Part shown: in pieces, positions 1-14,868 of the stretch
Position numbering within the stretch: position 1 is the stretch's first letter
Layout: every line of letters begins with the position of its first letter
NCBI RefSeq assembly: GCF_050624435.1
Contig: NC_134540.1
Span: 104,747,739-104,811,738 of the forward strand
Length of the DNA: 64,000 nt
Source of the DNA: Tenrec ecaudatus
Lineage: Eukaryota; Chordata; Mammalia; Afrosoricida; Tenrecidae
Direction: 5' to 3'
Notes under the pieces: generated by a model
The model's database searches: none
Told to the model about the DNA's origin: nothing
The model's input: only the letters and a program-made list of their open reading frames with translations
Program-made: the position numbers and the translations under genes

Positions 1-616
1 TAGTTGCATGAAGTTTACAATCAAATTGCCTCATAAAAATGAACACAATATTCTATACCACAATACAAAATAAGCCATTTTCTTCCACAGTACTGAAAAA
101 AGAAACCGGGCGAACTAAAAAAGAGAGAGGAGAAAGTCCATCACTTGGGAAAGGAGAGAAGGCAAGAAGGAAAACAACCAGGGGGTTCTTTTTACAAACA
201 GACGAACTTCTATACACCAAGAATCCATTAAAACCACCTCAGAGAAGGAAGGAAGGAAGGAAAGAGTTTGCTATGTACAGTTTGTCAGAGACTGGGACAG
301 GGGGCATGGGGAAGGACAGGAGGCAGGAGGGTTTGGTTCAATATTTTTCTTGGTTAAAAAAAAAACCTTAAAATTTTTATTTATTTTATCATTTTAGTTG
401 CAGAGATTCTTGGAAGTGATTTTTTTTTGCTTTTCATGCCTAGCTTAAAAAAAAGAACTTTAAAAAATCCTTCTGCTGGTAAAATCATTTCGGTATCATA
501 AAAATCAGATTCATAATTACAACAACACGATCACAAGTTCCCCTTGGAGCTAGCACTGGGAGGGCTGCTTCACCAGGGTGGGGTCGGGGACAGGGAGAGA
601 GAGAGACCAGGGCCCC
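1..616 (-). other. ZIC2: ZIC2 3' untranslated region (left part may run off the window)
   Basis: This is the sequence directly downstream of the ZIC2 stop codon on the minus strand. Read on the minus strand it is U/C-rich and contains overlapping AATAAA signals (plus-strand TTTATT at 376-381 and 380-385), which would place a cleavage site near 350-365. Sequence further left still looks like low-complexity UTR, so a more distal end outside the window is possible. The small open frames here have no recognisable product. Confidence 0.7.
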
Positions 617-4560
<3,944 letters not shown>

Positions 4561-7200
4561 GAGGGAGGTGTGGGGAGCTGATCAGAGCGGAGAGGGGGGC
4601 CGCCGGGGGGCGAGCGCAGCGCCGGGGCTGCGCCGCGGCCCCCACCCTGCGCGCACTCGCGCGCGCACGAACCCACACACTCGCTCACGCGCCCAGCGGA
4701 CCTAGGGGTCCGGCCGCACAAATCGGCACTCGGAAAAACAGCGAAATCACAGCTGCGGCGAAGCCACGGAATCCAAGCCCAGAGGCGGTGTGGAGGCTAG
4801 AAATGCGCACGCCCAAAGGGCGCTCTCCCCCTCGGCGTCCTGGCCGGGCTCCACCTGACCGCGGCGGGGCTCCGGGGGCGCCGGCACTGGGGCGGCCGCT
4901 CCTTCCCCCAAGCCGCCCTCCCCCAGGCCAGCTCGCGCCGCCCCGCGCGGGACAGTTATTGTTTGGCGCTACGCCGGCCACAGGGTTTGTCCCTCTCCTG
5001 GTTCTCCGCGCTTGGCATTGCCGGCGCCTCGCGTAGTAAACTTGCAGCGGTTACGAATTCCCCCAGATGAAGGGAGAGGCGCGCCGCTCCTTCTTTCTTT
5101 AAGTTGTGCCAGCGGAGGAGGCGGGGGAAGGGGGAGGGGGCTGTGGGAGGGGAAAAGGCGAAGAGGGGGAGGGGAAGGGGGGGACAGGACTGAAAAACAA
5201 TAACAATACAAAAGTGATCGCTTGCGCTCACTCCCCACCCGAGTGTGCCCGCGCCGCCGACCTGGAAACGCGTGGCCGTCCCCGCGAGGACCGAGCCGGG
5301 TCTGCAGCCTGAGCAAACGTGAGAGGCCAAAGCGGATTTCCACTCTGGGGCGGCGTTGGGCTGTGTGTCACCACCTCCTCCGCCTTTGTTTATTTCAGTG
5401 GGCGCCGCCGCCGCCGCTTTTTATTTTTTTGTCTCCTCCTTTTCCTCTTGTTACGTCCACCCAGCCCCCCCCCTCCCCAACACCCCACTCCTGTCCGCTG
5501 GTCCCAGTCTTCCACGGCTTCCCTCCCTCTTTCTCTCCCACTCTGGGCCAGGCCTCCCGGTCACGCCGCCCCTTTAACAGCGGCTCCCGCCCCGCCCGCT
5601 CTCCCCGCACTGCCATTGGTCGCCTCACTCCTGTCAATCCGACGCCCCCGCTCCACGCCGGCCCTGTCCCTCCTCCCTAGAGCCCCGGGCGCTCTGCAGC
5701 CGCCCGCTAGCGTGGCCGCGGGCCGGACTCGCCCGCTTCGCCCGCACGGCCCGCCAGCCTGGCGCTGTTGCTCCGAGTCCTGGCCAGCTGTGCCCCACGG
5801 TCTCGAAGTTGGGCGGCTGAAGTGCGGGCCCGGGCCTTCGGGTCGCCCAGCTCTGATTATGCCTGGACCTGGAGGGGGCGGGGGGCACACCACGAGGTCG
5901 CACCCTTCTGTAGAGGCCACCCCTCCCCAGAGAGCCGAGCCACTCCTGGCGGTCATCTACTCCCCCCCGATCCCCCCCCCCAGGATTCCAGATCTAGACC
6001 CACTGGCTGCTCCATCGGGTCATCCGGCGGGAGGCACCGCGCACGGGGCCACTGCTGGCCTGGGGCCCCTCCTGGTGCGCTCTGCCGGGACCGGGAGTCG
6101 TCTGAGCCCAAGTTCTTGGCCCGGGTCTCGCACCCACGTCCCCTCCTTCCTTGTAAACTTGCCGTGTTACCGAAAACACAGGTGCAGGACGGCGGGCACG
6201 GATAAAACCAAACATCCTTCTTCCCGTCACTCCCGGGTCGCTCACCCGGATAGCGTTCCCTGGGCCATGGACCTCACTGTCGCTGCCCGCGCTCTCCGCT
6301 CCCCCCGCGGCTCTCGTCCTGCTCCAATTACAGCCGTAAACACTGGGCAGCGGCCCCGCGAGGCAGGGGGTTGTTTTGGAAGTGGTTTTAAAGACCGCGT
6401 CGCCCTCGAGGTGGATGCCCAGAAGCCCGGGCTGCTGCCACCGTGGGGTGGGAAGTGCAGGGACGCCCGCGGCGCGCGGCGCAGGGAGACTCAGGCCGGG
6501 AGTGGACAGCGGGTCGGGCTCAGGGCCTCTGGAGAAGAAAGCACCAGTCTCTTATTAGAGTTCAAATCTTTCCAAAGGGTATTTAAATTTCGCCCCTTCT
6601 TCGAGCGCGGGGAGTCCCCCCCCCCTCCCCGGGCGGTGGCGGAGCAGCGAAGTTGCTATCAGCGCGGCCACTGCCCGAGTGGGGTCAGCTGGACCGCCTG
6701 GCCGCTCGGGTGGCGCCGGCGTCGCAGGCTGCAGGGTGTGGGTATTTGCTGGCCCGCAGCGCCAGCTCGCGCTCAGGGCTAGCGGGAGGGCGGACTGGCC
6801 CGCCCGGAGGCGGTACGAAGGGAAGGACTGAAGCTAGCTTCTTTCTTCGCCTGGCTGGTGTGGACATCACCTTTTATTTCTAAACCTCTGGGAGTTGAAA
6901 TAAATGCAAGTAACATAAAAGAATCAATGCGTGTTGCAAAATTTCAAGTTGAAATTTTTTTTTATTTTTATCGGAAAGCCTCCATCTCACGGTTGCTGGC
7001 AAACCCTGGGGCTCGCGTGGCAGCACAGACCCGCTCTGGGCTTAGGTGGCTCTGAAAGGACACTTCTAAGGCGAGAGGCCGGGCACCGCCGGGCTGTCCA
7101 CCGCACCCCACCCCCATCCCCCCACCCCCGCATTGGGCTGGGGGCTGGGGGAGGAGATGGGCGGGTAGACAAGTAGGATGGAGGCCGGGGCACCTTGTGT
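4561..7200. promoter_or_regulatory. CpG-island-like region upstream of ZIC2
   Basis: CG dinucleotides are dense across roughly 3.2-6.85 kb, well beyond the ZIC2 exon, and fall away near 6.86 kb where AT-rich sequence begins. A G-run tract at 5106-5187 has many runs of 3-7 G on the plus strand. CCAAT on either strand (for example CCATTGG near 5612-5618) and GC-box-like CCGCCC are visible. The region has long open frames in several frames because stop codons are rare in GC-rich DNA. None shows a recognisable protein, so no gene is called. Confidence 0.6.
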
Positions 7201-10200
7201 AAAAGCTCGAGAATTTGCTTGGCGGTTGGAGATCCCTGACTTTACTAAAAGGAAGACATTTGTGTCTTTTCCGTATTTCTTTACGAAAGGGGACCGGGGG
7301 AGGGGGGCAGCAGATGCCAAACTTGGCCCCCTTATCGGAAAGGGACCTGGGAGTGCGCTAGAAAGAACCGAGCCAATCTACAGGCACAAAATCTGCCCTG
7401 CTCCATTGAATCAATGAAAAACGGTCCAGAGCGCCACTTCTACCACTTGTTTATTTGCTATACCTGCCCATCAATTTATTTCTGTTGCGAGGAGCCCAGA
7501 GAGGAACAATTGGAAAGGCTTCTTCCAAAAGTATTTCCCAAAGAAAACAGTTTCTTAAAGATTGCTTTGGGGTATTAGGAGTTCTGCACATTATTCCTGC
7601 GAGCGAGCCGTTTGACTTCCTCCAGTTTCCTTCTTTCCCATTTTCTCACTTCCTCCCTCTCTCCGAAGACCCATTCTCGCCTTTCCCTTTGATTTTTCCT
7701 TTTTTCTGTGTCTGCGCTTGGGATGGCGCCGCTGGGCGCTCGCTAGCCCCGGATTCCAAGAGCTGCGAGCGGCGGGGTGGTGGGGGACGCGGTAATTCCC
7801 GCCGGAGCCCCCGGGGTCTGGGCCTTCCGGGCTATTCTTTCCCAGCTCCAGTTCTCTCTCTGCAGGACATAGAGAAGCTGAGCCAAGTTCAAAGTCACGT
7901 CGCCGTCCCCTCTTAGAAGAGCTTTATTTCTCTACAAACCGCAAAACCTCTTTCCCTCATGACACAGTACTTTTTCTGAGAGAGGGAGGAAAGAGAGCAA
8001 GGGGTGGGGGTGGGGGTGAGAAACCTGTAAAGGCTTTCAGATTTATAACTATTGTCTCAAAGTAGACTCAGGTTCCTTCGTGAAGGAAAAAAGAAATCAT
8101 CAAAGCTGCGTTACAGACGGTGAGAGTGAATTTAATTTTTCAACAGGTTTCTGGAAGGGCCGATCTGAGGTGGTGTCTCCACGGGCAAACACGCCCCCTC
8201 TTTGTAAGTTTTCTAAAATCGTTCTTTCTAAATCTAACGGAGCTTGCTTTGGGGCTGGGTGGGTACGTGGGGGAGGGGCAGGTAGGGGAGTTGAGGCAGG
8301 GCAGTCCTCCTTAGCGGCTTTGCTATATGTGAAATAGATCGGCGTGGCAGACCCATAGGTACACAGACGGCAGTTCATTTCTGGGCGAGTGTAGAGAATG
8401 ACAGGGCGATTGGAAAATTCAAATTGCCTTCCAGAAATAGACAACCCCCGCTGCCCTCCAAGCATTCATTTTACTGAGCGCCTCACCTCACCTCGTTCCA
8501 GTTTGTAGATGCCAGTGAATAGTGTGGACCGAGTTCTTTTGTGGTAAGATGTGTATTTCGTGTCCCTGTACACAAATACAGTGTATAAACACATGCAAAA
8601 TACTCTCTCACACAGGCATCTATTGCAGATCAGAAAGGGTGGGTGGAGTGGGTGGGGAACTGGAACAAAATCGACCCTTAAATTGAAAAGCACAAGCACT
8701 TGATTGCCTACCATTCAAACTTTCAATTTTCTTCTAAAAGCAAGGGAGGGAAATGAGAGTGGGGAAGCTGGGGCAAGAGATAAGGGAAACAAACGTGAAA
8801 TAAACTGTCTAATGTAACCAAGGCCTACCCCACCCCCTTCCAACAAAAAAGGAGGATTTCACAGAATTCCAGCACCGTCCTTGCTATCACCGACTCATAA
8901 ATTCTACAGGCTCATCAGCAGGATATTAAGTTGCAGGTTACCTTTGATTCAGCCGTCTTAGCCACTACTGGGCTGGACAACCCTTGACCCATGAAAGACC
9001 ACATGTGTGGTGGGGGAGCTCCCTCTGTAAAATTCACCAAAAACAAAAGTTCTTTGTCAGGGCTTTAGGGAAGTGTAAATGGGGAAAAGGGGAAACCATG
9101 AAAATCTCAGCCAAAGTTGTAACTTCTAAATACCAATTTTTAAGAAGGAGGAGGTTGAGGGGAGGTGGGAGGTGACACAGGATAAAACCCTCTCCAGTCA
9201 GCCAAAAGGACTTCTGTTCTTCCTATAGTTAAAATGTGCTGTTCTGTAACTGGGCTTATAAAAAGTGTCTTTATGAAATATGTGTTCACCAGCAATTGAG
9301 TGAAAGAGACCCAAGTGTTGTGTATTCCTCACAAGACTCTCCGAAGGGGCGGGGAAAATATGACAACCAGCTGTTCCTGCTTCGACTACTGCCTGGATGC
9401 TAGGGGTTATGATTTTGCAAAAGGAAGGAAGGAAGGCCCTCACTTGGTTGTCTTTCTCCTGATGTGAAGGCTGCAAAGACAAAACAAAAGAACACACGAA
9501 AAAGTAAAACCAGAGACACTCGCTTACACTGATGCGTTTAATTATTCTGAGGTATTGTTACCCTTCCGGTTCCCAGGTGAACAACATCCAGGGAGGTTGA
9601 ATACCGGGGCCAGCGGAGCAGCTTTCCAATAAACTGCAGTGCTACTGAAATAGACTTTGTAATACAATTTAAGCTGTCATTCATAAATAACAATGCCATA
9701 TGTCAACCATATTGCTTACACAAGTAAAACCGTCAATGTGTCACTATTTGATTTATCCCAACAGCTTCCTCAAATATTGAAGTATAGATATTGGAAAGGA
9801 GGTGGGAATGGGGGGAGGGGGAGTTTACTCCCTACAAATTTAAGAATTTTAAAAACTCTTTTATTCCTACTTTAAAAAAACGGTAACGGATAGAGAATGA
9901 AGGTGAAGAGAAGCACATCTTGGGGCTAATATGAATAAATTAAACTTGGTGTGTTTGTATGAACCAAAAACATGTAAGGGAAGTTTTGTGGTCTTTGTTT
10001 TTTTTTTTTGTGGTCTTTGTTTTGATGATCTGAATATATATGAAATCACAAGGAGGATGCACTTCCCAAGAACTCACCAGTCCCAGTGGTCAAATGTAAT
10101 TCAAGGCCTTAGGTATAAATGATTGATAAAGAAAATAAATGGGGGCATTTGATGAGGAGCTAAGTTCACTCATGGTCTTTGGTAGTGTAGAATTCTGGTG

Positions 10201-11649
10201 GTGGAAATTTCTCAATGGGTTCTTAACCACTAAGGTGGACATCAAGATGTGCTTCGTCCAATGTCCATTTCCTCACTAACCACCAGCAAGCTGCCCCAGT
10301 CCAATGTCTTTATCATCGTCACACGACCTTAATCCTCTGCTTATTTATTCGTGTGAAGTCCAGGCACATGTGGCAGGGATCACAACTCTAGCCAGAAGCT
10401 CGGTTTTTGGTAGGATTCAGGGCCAGCTCAGAAGAGCGGGAAAGAACTGCGACCCTCCCTTCGAGTAGCAGCTAGAGTACCTCCAACAGTGAGGCGCTTG
10501 GGCGCACCCTAAGCCCCTGGGTCAGCCATTGTCTCCGTGCAGGTCAAATCGCCAGTGGTGAAGGCGGGAGGGTAGAGTGTATAGTCTGCCAAATGCAAGA
10601 CACACTGACCGTTGGGAGAGGGCTTCAGAGCTCAGCTGCCTCGACGCCTGGCGAGCCCGATTTGAACCGGTTTGGATCTTGCACCCAAAGTCCCCATCGC
10701 ATCTTTGCGATCTCTTTGCCCACCTGGCCCGTCTTTAGGGGGATCTGAGTGAACCGCCGCCCTCCTCCTCACAACTAAGAGTACCCACTGCCTATCGAGC
10801 ACCGGTTGGCCCTCTGGAGCTGGCCTCTGAAAGGGTCCCGGATCTCTCTGGGAACTCGGGGCGCCCCGTTCGCCCTTGAACCTGCCTACATCCTATCCCT
10901 CAAGAGACTAGGCGCGTCGAGCTCGCGGCTGCCCAGCTCCTGGCCGGAGGCTGCCCTCGGAGGAACCACGCGGGACGGGCGAGTCGTAAAGCAATTGCAG
11001 GGGCAATAAAGGGCGGCTCGCTGTGTCCCCCAGTTCCTTTCTTTTCTACCCCCACCGTCCCTGTGCTCCCCTCTCCCCCCGCTTGCAGAAACAATCACAC
11101 AAAGGCTCAAAAGCCAGGAAATGTCCAATTCACTTCCCTTAGAGTTTATTAATTGCCCACACTCATCGTAAGGAAACTTGGCTGTGTTCCGTGAGGAACG
11201 AAGGGCACTGAGGGCCGGTGAAACCACAGCCCCCCCCCCCCCCCGCGTCCCCTCATTCTCCAGGCTCTGCGCAGCGGGGAGCCTCGAGCACCAGCCCCTG
11301 CGTCCCCCGGACCGGGGCCCTTCGCCTCTAGGCTACTGAGGGCGGCAGAGCTGCCGGGTTCGGGCCAGCTCGGCGCTGGCTCTTCCTTTCGCCTCCCCAG
11401 CCTCCTCCAGCATTTGTTTGGGGGGTGGAAGGAGTTAGGGTTCGGATGCCATCCAGAGGTCTGAAAATCGATCCACCAACTGCCCCTGTTGACCCCAGAA
11501 AGGGCTTTTCCAAGACTTACCCAGTTGCTGCCCCCTCCCCACCAAGTACCTCCCCTTCAAAAAAGCAGACTGGGACCTAGGTTTTGGGTGTGGGCCCAGA
11601 CGACCAGCACTCCGGTCCAAATTGGGGACTAAATCCACAAAACGAGAAC

Positions 11650-12450
11650 TGGCTTAAGCATCTGTAGACCCCCTGTTTTTATTCGACGCTTCTTCCTTTC
11701 TTCAACGCCCTGGAAATTGTTGATGTTTATTTAGGAAGTGTCACACAGTTATTGGTACTTAGGAACTCGGGATGGTAAGGGGGTTTGATTTGACTCTCAA
11801 TTAGCTTGAAAAAGAAACAGCGCACCTGGGGTCAGGCGGGTCATCACAATAACAAAAAGCGCGTCTACAAAATAAAAAGCTCTGTTATAAAGAAAGGCAA
11901 TCCCGGAAATCCATGGCGAGCCTTCCTGAGGACCATCTAGCCAGGCCTATTCTCAGGTTTAATTGGCATGCAGTTTATTGGCGCCTTATTGGTGTTGATT
12001 GAAATTTTGCTCCCAGTCCTTTCTTTTGAGAATTAGCATCTCAAGTCGACTAACCCGAGTCAATTATCTTTTTAGGGTCTGTGTTTGGCCATAAATTTGC
12101 AAATATTCATTAAACTTACTTTGTAAACATCCCTTTTCCCAATCCTACCCCAATCTCTATTATTTCCTAAGAAAGTCTTTCCTTTTTAAAGGTCTCCATA
12201 AAAAGCAATGGATCAGGGAGCTATATTTGAATGAAGACATATTAAATCGATGACAGATACACATCACGCTGCGTTTAACAAGAGTTGTACAAGGAGGCGG
12301 GTTTCAGATTCCGCACGGCTATGCCGCACCATGATTCACATTTTTACAGCCTTTCCTTCATGCCTTCACCCATTAAACCATTAAATTTCAGCAATTCAAA
12401 TCAAACAAAGCAGTTATCATTTTGAGGCGAAGCTACTTGGAAGGGGGTGG
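11650..12450. promoter_or_regulatory. Candidate conserved non-coding enhancer block
   Basis: This AT-rich, repeat-free stretch has dense developmental-factor-like motifs: palindromic ATTTGCAAAT at 12095-12104 (POU/octamer-like), TGTAAACA at 12122-12129 (forkhead-like), several TTAATTG/ATTAG homeodomain cores and TTTATTG boxes near 11970-11990. Conservation is not demonstrable from one sequence. The call rests on motif density and position between ZIC2 and ZIC5. Confidence 0.4.
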
Positions 12451-12954
12451 AGGTACGCATTTTATGACACAATAAAAATAGGGAACAATCCATATTACTG
12501 ACTAAATTGCGTTTATTTTCTTCATCCATTTTTTTGGGGGGGTTACTTATAACCTGCAGGATTGGACGCAACACTGCCAGTATACGAGACTGGCACCCAA
12601 CACCCTGAGATTAAAATAAAGGGAGCATCTTTGAATCGTTCTGAGGAAATTACGACAATGGTGACAATTCCATATATAATGCTTCCTTCCTTCACAAACT
12701 CCCTCTGGATGTGACTGTCTTCACTGGACCTTTGCCTGACTGGCCTGAGATGTTAAGGCTTTGAAACAAACATTGTGAAAGGCTATGTTTTCATTGGGGT
12801 TTGTCCCTGTTGTTTATTAAAATTGTGTCCTTGTGTTTCCATGGGTGCTTTTCTTACTTCTCCATATTTGAACTTCAATTGAAGTGTAAAGAAAAATTCC
12901 ATTTGAAATTTAATTGTGCTTCTTTCTTTGTTTGCATGGCAGTATTATAAGAGA

Positions 12955-12964
12955 AATGGAGTGT

Positions 12965-12997
<33 letters not shown>

Positions 12998-13110
12998 TAG
13001 GGGTGGGGGTGGAATCACAGAGCCAGTCCCAGTTAAACATTGTTCACATCGATGTAAAGGGTCCAATCCAATCAACTCTTTGGGAGACATTTCTTACTAC
13101 TTCTCAGGAC
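12955..13110 (+). repeat. Left arm of a large imperfect inverted repeat
   Basis: This segment pairs with the reverse complement of 13545-13690. The core 13023-13082 matches the complement of 13572-13631 at 57 of 60 positions without gaps. The flanks on both sides also align: the inner 26 nt match at 20 positions, and the outer side carries a GT microsatellite here and a CA microsatellite in the other arm. The spacer is about 430 bp. Confidence 0.93.
12961..12998 (+). repeat. (GT)n microsatellite
   Basis: A run of GT dinucleotides with one GA interruption forms part of the left inverted-repeat arm. Confidence 0.97.
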
Positions 13111-13544
13111 CATCTCCCAGCTGACGGCTTTGGGCAGCCTATTTTCACTTGAACACCACGCAAATTAAATTGGTAACATGCTTGCTTGGGCACCACAAAA
13201 ACACAGCAAGTACAGCAAAGTCTAGTCTTTATCACTTCAACAACAACGGCACGGAGAGCAAAGACTCACTTAAGGAAAGATATCAATCCTGCCATTAGCT
13301 TTGAGCCTCTGGAACATCATAATATTTTTTTAAATAGTCTATTTTTTTATGTAAATGGCATATTTCTCCAATAAAACCCTGAGTTACTGGGGGAAAATTT
13401 CCTTACCCCCCAAAAGTGGCTTAAGAGGTTAGCTCTCTTACACACAAACTCATATGATATCAAATCATTTAAAAGGGATGGGGTTAGCTGAAAAAGCCTG
13501 ATTTTATTCATTTCTTTCCAGGTAGTCACGTTCATTTATATCTA

Positions 13545-13690
13545 TCCTGAGTAGTAATAATAAATATCCTTCAAAGAGTTGATTGGATAGGACCTTTTAC
13601 ATCGATGTGAACAATATTTAACTGGGACTGGTGCTGTGATACCCCCCCTTCTCTCTCTCTCACACACACACACACATACACACTCCATAT
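13545..13690 (-). repeat. Right arm of the large imperfect inverted repeat
   Basis: This is the reverse complement of the left arm at 12955-13110, with a 95% identical 60 nt core. It includes a CT run and a CA microsatellite at about 13649-13684 that mirrors the GT microsatellite of the left arm. No transposase or known transposon terminus is recognised. Confidence 0.93.
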
Positions 13691-14399
13691 ACATATTATT
13701 CCTTATATGATAAAGATTGTTCCATTCGCCAATAAATTAGGAAGAAATGTACAATTTTAAAGTTATTTTATTGGACCAATTCTAAAGCGTGGTCCTTTCA
13801 CCAAAAAATGAGGCACTGATATAAAGTGTTCTGAAGCAGGAAAAGAAATTGTTTCAAAGACATTTTTAGTTTAGTAGATGCTCTTTGGAGAGTTGCTGTC
13901 TGGCCTGGCCTGCCACTGTATCTTGGAAAGACAAGTTGGAATCTCTGCCTCTACAGATCGACACCTCTACAGATCTAATTGAAAGTGGCATATCTGGATG
14001 CAATGAGCAGTGAGATCCCACTGCCAGCCAACTCCTTTGAACCGTGTTGAAAAGGATCCCATGAGCTAAAAAATGGAGGTAAAATGGTAAAGATTTATTT
14101 TGACTTCACCTGGTGTTTTGTGGAACCAAATCATTTAAGCTGTTTCACAACCAATAGGATTTTAATACCCTTCATCATTTTCTCTCTTGTCTGGGCGCCC
14201 TATGTGTGCTCTCGGCAGATTGGATCGCCCCAAATAGTTTATAACATCAACACTTCAGGTACGATGAAGGCGTACATCGATCTGTTCACCATCTTCCCAA
14301 TGAAAACAACTCAGCGAAGAAGAGGGGTCCAAAGTGTTTGGGTGCTTGAAGAGATGCAGTTTGCCTTGAGGTGCTGGGGTTTGCATTGGAGGGCCCCCT

Positions 14400-14868
14400 T
14401 CCCTGCCCTTTGCCCCTTATGGGTCACCAGCTTCTTCCTACCCGGAGAGCTCCTCCGCCCTTCCACCCGCGTGCCTGAGCACGCTCTCTAGGAAGCGCGT
14501 CACCAGAGCTGCGCGCGCAGGCCCTGCTCAACTTTCCGCAAGTGCAACTTGGGCATCCCCGGGGAGGCGGGAACGTGGGGCTCCAGGGGGGAGGAGAGAG
14601 TGTGAAGCGAACGTGAAGGCGGCCCAGAGCACGCGGGTGGTTTCCCGCTGGGCCGAGGGCCTGAAAGGGAGCCAATCGGGCAGCCGCGACTGCTGCCAAT
14701 CACTCGGTTCCCTCCAATCCCACCCGTGCCATTTCCAAAAATCTCGGTCCCACTGTGCAGCTCAAATGTGGTGTTCGCTCTGCCAATCGCTGGAGGACAG
14801 AGTGGGAACGGGAATAAGCAGAGTTAGGAGGCCAGGACAAAAGAAGTTAAAGAGCGCCTAATATATAC
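14400..14868 (+). promoter_or_regulatory. ZIC5 promoter region with four CCAAT motifs and a TATA-like box
   Basis: CCAAT pentamers occur at 14672-14676, 14696-14700, 14714-14718 and 14783-14787, all on the plus strand. A TAATATATA element lies at 14859-14867, about 75 bp downstream of the last CCAAT. This spacing is like a classic CCAAT/TATA promoter and predicts a transcription start near 14890. NF-Y and TBP binding are inferred from the motifs only. Confidence 0.6.

Larger units (their letters stand above)
7200..14600. other. ZIC2–ZIC5 intergenic region, no gene recognised
   Basis: No exon, RNA gene or interspersed transposon is recognised here. The sequence alternates between AT-rich single-copy blocks and a GC-richer block at 10.4-11.4 kb. 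Parts (11.65-12.45 kb) have the look of conserved enhancers, with homeodomain-, POU- and forkhead-like motifs. A 14-15 nt C run lies at 11230-11244. A large inverted repeat lies at 12.95-13.69 kb. Enhancer function is inferred from position between two developmental genes. Confidence 0.6.

Noticed and set aside
5319-6782. 487-codon open frame on the plus strand in the CpG-rich region upstream of ZIC2
   Set aside because: Overlapping open frames exist in other frames and on the other strand, the composition is Pro/Arg/Ser-rich as expected from GC-rich DNA, and no domain or splice structure is recognised.
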